A stretch of DNA of 64,000 bases from Amphibalanus amphitrite (Eukaryota > Arthropoda > Thecostraca > Balanomorpha > Balanidae), in contig NW_024882752.1 of the NCBI RefSeq assembly GCF_019059575.1, positions 1 to 64,000 on the forward strand, in the 5' to 3' direction. Positions 63,666 through 64,000 of the stretch are shown piece by piece. The notes below the pieces were generated by a model. The model was given only the letters and a program-made list of their open reading frames with translations. It had not been told where the DNA came from and did no database searches. How positions within the stretch are numbered: the first letter of the stretch is position 1; each line of letters begins with the position of its first letter. The position numbers and the translations under genes were made by a program.

Positions 63666-63689
63666 GTTCCTCATTTTCCCGCAAACAAA

Positions 63690-64000
63690 ATGAGTTTCGG
63701 AGGGGTTGATACGACCCCAGCACGCCGTTTCGCTTCTAATAGAGCTAGAGCCTCGCGGAAAAAACGAGCGTGTGTGCCGTTACAAGTCGCAGCGATTGAT
63801 ACCCGATTTTAAGGTCTCAGGTTAACCGGAAGCGTCTGAGGTCAGGTCACGTGACTGAAGTTACGGGTTCGGTTTTTAGTAAATAACTTCGCAAAAAATG
63901 GCCGCAGAGCCGCGATTTTGGCATCATTGTGTTCGCCTAGCTCAGGTGCATCGAATGGTATACTTTTTGCTAGGGTGAGGTCAACTTAAGTAGTTGACCT
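63690..64000 (+). mobile_element. TTAA-type, AGGTCA-rich element, truncated by the window edge
   Basis: cagcacgccgtttcgcttct and tagagctagagcctcgcgg followed by aaaaaacgagcgtg match 32195-32250 in the same orientation. tgaggtcaggtcacgtgact and gtgaggtcaacttaag carry the AGGTCA motifs. The left end was not found. Confidence 0.55.

Overview
This 64 kb window is nuclear DNA from an intron-rich animal. Exons are GC-rich and joined by GT-AG introns, and the intervening DNA is packed with transposons and tandem repeats. The CUB-linker-trypsin protease and the BEL/Pao element suggest an arthropod, perhaps a crustacean such as a barnacle; that placement is inference from gene content only.

Three protein-coding genes were rebuilt exon by exon, with splice phases that agree at every junction. 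(1) 4815-13120 (+): a secreted CUB-domain trypsin-like serine protease, 589 aa in 9 exons, complete. (2) 15483-20754 (-): the RNF41/NRDP1 E3 ubiquitin ligase, 324 aa in 7 exons, complete and convergent with the protease. (3) 29349 to the right edge (+): the N-terminal part of an ABCA-subfamily transporter, 25 exons and about 1,347 codons covering TMD1, NBD1 and the start of the second extracellular domain. Its introns hold a tRNA-Arg(CCT) gene at 54877-54949, a BEL/Pao LTR retrotransposon with an in-frame internal deletion (43872-48605), a decayed hAT transposon (58117-60710), a CTCCGG-rich hAT-like element (51819-52654) and many short elements.

The left 4 kb is a mariner-like remnant, a small MITE, an ACGTCGG satellite joined to a tRNA-like SINE, and a dispersed repeat. 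Between RNF41 and ABCA (20.8-29.3 kb) I see repeats, a truncated LINE and no convincing host gene. ABCA intron 1 (10.5 kb) carries a three-deep transposon nest and several copies of TTAA-flanked, AGGTCA-rich elements; more copies lie at 22 kb, 61 kb and 63.7 kb.

The most unusual observation is that at least ten exon-intron boundaries in the protease and ABCA genes are followed or preceded by tandem copies of the boundary itself (exon edge plus splice site, unit about 22-115 bp). This gives ladders of redundant donors or acceptors. ABCA intron 1 has one at both ends (8-9 donors at 29.4-29.7 kb, 9 acceptors at 39.5-39.9 kb). The second is the dispersal of nuclear-receptor-like AGGTCA / TCAAGGTCA sites by the TTAA elements.
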